This document shows positions 52,180 to 53,355 of a stretch of DNA of 53,355 bases, one piece after another. The stretch's first letter is position 1. Each line of letters starts with the position of its first letter. Origin of the DNA: Candidatus Aminicenantota bacterium. GTDB taxonomy: Bacteria > Acidobacteriota > Aminicenantia > Aminicenantales > Aminicenantaceae. The notes under the pieces are model-generated. The model made no database searches. It was given only the letters and a program-made list of their open reading frames with translations, and had not been told where the DNA came from. The translations under genes and the position numbers were made by a program. The stretch is from positions 1-53,355 of the forward strand of contig JAUWNW010000003.1 in assembly GCA_030612445.1 (NCBI GenBank), in the 5' to 3' direction.

Positions 52180-52767
52180 ATGAAGTCAACTTCCTTAGAA
52201 AAACAGATAGAAAATGTTGCTAGCTTGCTTATGGAGTTTTTTCCGAAAAAGACGTATTTGTATTTTCCTCTGATCTCGGCAGCTATAAGTTGGGCTGCAG
52301 ACCGAGCTCAAAATTGGAAAGAAAGGATATTCTCATACCAGGTTTGGCCTGATCCTGGAATTATCGAAGAAAAACCGGATAAGTATGTTTTTAGTTTTTT
52401 TAAAGGTCATCCTGGCCTCAAGGAATTTTATGCAGAGGAGTTAGAAGCCGGAGATAAAAAAAAGCTTAGAACAGCTTTCGCCAGGCTTTATCCTGTAATT
52501 GGTCTTGAAGATCCTTTTCTATCCGCTTTATTCCTGCGCGAGCTCGAAGCAGGGGATTATGAAACGATTGTAAAGGAATTTAATGACCGGGTGATACAAG
52601 CCAGAGAGGATATCAAAAGCCTTAAAAGAAAACCCCGCTTCTTGAAAGGATTAGAGGATCTAGCAGCTGCAGTGGTTTCTTTAGGTGATGGGATGCTATC
52701 TAATGAAGATGTTCAGGAGATGATCGCTGAAATTGTGAAAGAGAAAATAAAAGATAAAGATGAGTAA
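52180..52767 (+). CDS. Hypothetical protein, helical
   Basis: 195 residues, no signal peptide, mostly predicted alpha-helix. Notable stretches are AISWAADRAQNWKERIF, YVFSFFKGHPGLKEFYAEEL, then LREL-x-AGDYETIVKEFND, and a C-terminal Lys/Glu-rich helix. No family is recognised. It diverges from tatA (126 bases) and overlaps the following lipoprotein gene by 8 bases, so the two are co-translated. Confidence 0.8.
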   Translation: MKSTSLEKQIENVASLLMEFFPKKTYLYFPLISAAISWAADRAQNWKERIFSYQVWPDPGIIEEKPDKYVFSFFKGHPGLKEFYAEELEAGDKKKLRTAFARLYPVIGLEDPFLSALFLRELEAGDYETIVKEFNDRVIQAREDIKSLKRKPRFLKGLEDLAAAVVSLGDGMLSNEDVQEMIAEIVKEKIKDKDE

Positions 52768-53355
52768 CTTAAAACAAAAAAAACGATTATTGGCTATATT
52801 TTTCCTTCCTTGCTTGATTATAACATTTTCCGCTTGTGTCTCTCACCTTTATGATGCGAAATATTTCTATGCAGAAGGCCAGCGTCTTTCCCGCAATTAT
52901 CAAGGCGAAAATGCTGTGGCAGCCTTTAAGAAAGCCCGGGAGAAAGCAGAGCTTGAGGTAAATCAACACCCCTCATCCCAGGCATATATGATAAAGGGGC
53001 TGGCAGAGCTGAACCTGGAAATATGGGATGAAGCAGAGGATAGTTTTTTAAAGGCCTTTGCTTATGGATTTGAAAAAGGGGAGGAGTGGGCAGAGCATCT
53101 ATCCCTCTTTGGCCTGGCTTCATCTCTTCAGGAGCTTGGTCTTGAAGGATCATCGTCCCAAATTTATGAGTATCTGTTGAGCAAATCGAAAATAAGGTCT
53201 ATCACCCGCCTGGCAGCCCATAGGTATACGGATATTTCTTTGCGTTCGGCTTTGTCTAAAGAAGGAAAGGAACGCAGCAAAATGCTGACCTCTCTGCTTA
53301 AAACCGCAGAAAAATTATCCGACAAGGATCTAAGCTGCGGGTATTATCATTATCT
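52760..53355 (+). CDS. TPR-like lipoprotein, 3' end beyond window
   Basis: The ATG at 52760 opens a frame that runs to the window edge (198 codons seen). The N terminus (KKRLLAIFFLPCLIITFSAC) is a lipoprotein signal with the lipobox Cys in FSAC. The mature part is helical in pairs (FKKARE-KAELEV, AYMIKGLAELNLEIWDEAED, SFLKAFAYGFEKGEE), as in tetratricopeptide repeats. It is probably an outer-membrane or periplasmic assembly/scaffold protein. It overlaps the hypothetical gene before it by 8 bases. No closer identification is possible from the fragment. Confidence 0.7.
   Translation, partial: MSNLKQKKRLLAIFFLPCLIITFSACVSHLYDAKYFYAEGQRLSRNYQGENAVAAFKKAREKAELEVNQHPSSQAYMIKGLAELNLEIWDEAEDSFLKAFAYGFEKGEEWAEHLSLFGLASSLQELGLEGSSSQIYEYLLSKSKIRSITRLAAHRYTDISLRSALSKEGKERSKMLTSLLKTAEKLSDKDLSCGYYHY

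Noticed and set aside
1-53355. tRNA, rRNA or CRISPR arrays
   Set aside because: No cloverleaf-like sequence, rRNA stretch or regularly spaced repeat was recognised; a tRNAscan/CRISPRCasFinder run would confirm.

Overview
The window reads as a piece of a Gram-negative (diderm) bacterial chromosome. It carries a TolC-type outer-membrane channel, LolA- and MlaC-like periplasmic lipid carriers, several lipoproteins, a phosphatidylserine synthase/decarboxylase pair and a TatA. Base composition is moderately AT-rich and uneven: 0.8-11 kb is very AT-rich, while 45.4-48.4 kb is visibly more GC-rich. The mix of a DUF885 lipoprotein, a beta-propeller lipoprotein, a stand-alone corrinoid protein and an NRPS/PKS would suit an Acidobacteriota/Aminicenantes-like lineage. 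That placement is a low-confidence inference; no rRNA or ribosomal protein gene is present to test it.

Layout. 0-2.3 kb: the tail of a transposase, a DDAH-like amidinohydrolase and a lone corrinoid protein. 2.4-11 kb: a tight six-gene minus-strand operon, in transcription order an AttH/CrtC-like + polyprenyl synthetase fusion, an RND/MMPL lipid exporter, a LolA-like carrier, a class-3 aldehyde dehydrogenase, an HpnA-like reductase/epimerase and an SDR. It looks like a pathway that makes and exports an isoprenoid-type lipid. 11-19 kb: single minus-strand genes (repeat-rich outer-membrane protein, DUF885 lipoprotein, beta-propeller lipoprotein, Na+/H+ antiporter, secreted C45-type Ntn hydrolase), a serine-hydrolase gene remnant and a degraded inverted-repeat element.

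19.1-45.1 kb is the most interesting part. It holds a fully reducing type I PKS module (KS-AT-DH-ER-KR-ACP, interrupted by one in-frame TGA) and an NRPS (C-PCP-C-A-PCP-TE, adenylation code closest to asparagine). These are followed by an Sfp-type PPTase, a TolC / MlaC-like / RND export set and two divergent radical SAM genes. Next comes an overlapping AMP-ligase - ACP - LuxE - LuxC cassette without luciferase genes, facing a second AMP-ligase that lacks its C-terminal catalytic lysine. A plausible reading is a reduced fatty acyl-X-Asn lipopeptide with a separate carrier-bound acid reduced to an aldehyde; whether both halves act on one product is inference.

45.4-48.4 kb is an operon for phosphatidylethanolamine synthesis (PSD, PssA) plus a membrane hydrolase and a membrane-anchored caspase/legumain-like protein. 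At 48.8 kb a second PPTase, about 90% identical to the first, lies against a decayed Fe-S/flavin oxidoreductase fragment. The two PPTases form direct repeats around 17 kb. The right end (49.5-53.4 kb) holds a tatA - methyltransferase - ROK kinase operon, a hypothetical gene and a TPR-like lipoprotein cut by the window edge.
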